From: Herminiimonas contaminans
GTDB taxonomy: Bacteria; Pseudomonadota; Gammaproteobacteria; Burkholderiales; Burkholderiaceae_D
DNA: 64,000 nucleotides
NCBI RefSeq assembly: GCF_015645465.1
Contig: NZ_JADOEL010000017.1
Location: forward strand, 20,502-84,501
Reading direction: 5' to 3'
Positions 63,927 to 64,000 of the stretch are shown here, piece after piece. How positions within the stretch are numbered: position 1 is the first letter of the stretch; every line of letters begins with the position of its first letter. The notes beneath the pieces were generated by a model that saw nothing but the letters and a program-made list of their open reading frames with translations, made no database searches and was not told the origin of the DNA. The translations under genes were made by a program, and so were the position numbers.

Positions 63927-64000
63927 GCCTGACGATGACCTACTTTCACACTGGTTGCAGCACTATCATCGGCGCAAAGTCGTTTCACGGTCCTGTTCGG
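63927..64000 (-). rRNA. rrf: 5S ribosomal RNA, 3' part, cut by the right edge
   Basis: On the minus strand the window ends inside a 5S rRNA: CCGAACAGGACCGTGAAACG, then GCGCCGATGATAGTGC, AACCAGTGTGAAAGTAGGTC and ATCGTCAGGC. These are the standard proteobacterial 5S loop E/D and 3' stem sequences. About 74 of roughly 115 bases are visible. The 16S-23S genes lie beyond the right edge, since the operon reads leftward into the window. Confidence 0.96.

Noticed and set aside
1..64000. CRISPR arrays, insertion sequences and prophage genes
   Set aside because: I read for evenly spaced repeats, transposase-like proteins and phage structural genes and saw none. Short dyads are listed individually instead.

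Overview
The window looks like chromosomal DNA of a betaproteobacterium of the family Oxalobacteraceae, close to Herminiimonas or Janthinobacterium. This is inferred from the protein sequences, the GC-rich codon use, the rpsP-rimM-trmD-rplS block followed by Nudix and CobD-like genes, and paired etfBA/acyl-CoA dehydrogenase and phaA/phbB genes. No database search was possible. Most of the window is ordinary core genome. About 65 genes are supported, with one tRNA (Pro, CGG) and the 3' end of a 5S rRNA at the right edge, where an rRNA operon enters on the minus strand.

Layout. 1-4.6 kb: an RcsC-like sensor kinase cut by the left edge, then nitric-oxide defence (nsrR and hmp with an NsrR operator in front of hmp). 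4.7-6.9 kb: small membrane proteins, a cytosolic 5'-nucleotidase and a non-coding block packed with hairpins. 6.9-16.7 kb: maeB, a rubredoxin reductase, thiL-pgpA-pncC, pyrF, a DMT exporter and a LemA-TPM-TPM operon. 16.7-25.8 kb: gamma-glutamyltransferase, PBP4 (dacB), a HEAT-repeat/glycosyltransferase pair preceded by a coupled small ORF, and a CHASE-PAS-GGDEF-EAL protein. 25.9-30 kb: a CobD-like protein, CoA pyrophosphatase, rplS, trmD, rimM, rpsP. 30.3-36.8 kb: a TM2 protein, amtB behind a sigma-54 promoter, the acyl-CoA dehydrogenase/etfA/etfB group and a TusA protein. 37-45.8 kb: alaS, a glycerophosphodiesterase, a second gamma-glutamyltransferase, DUF2569 and DUF1275 membrane proteins, glnS.

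45.95-47.0 kb is the one clearly foreign-looking piece: an AT-rich two-gene unit. Its first protein has two membrane helices followed by a beta-rich domain that resembles the Cap15/S-2TM-beta effectors of CBASS anti-phage systems. Its second protein is an unrecognised 148-residue product translated through a GTGA overlap. No cyclase gene is nearby. This is the best candidate for an undescribed system.

47-64 kb: DUF2214, VOC, a LysR/MFS pair, a cupin, a class A beta-lactamase, tRNA-Pro, a LysE exporter, a cyclic-di-GMP/HDOD signalling cluster (53.75-57.2 kb), sbcB, small proteins, a DnaQ-like exonuclease, a DsbA-family protein, phbB and phaA.

Several start codons were moved downstream of the longest reading frame where ribosome-binding sites, family length or conserved residue numbering support it; each such case is stated in its entry.
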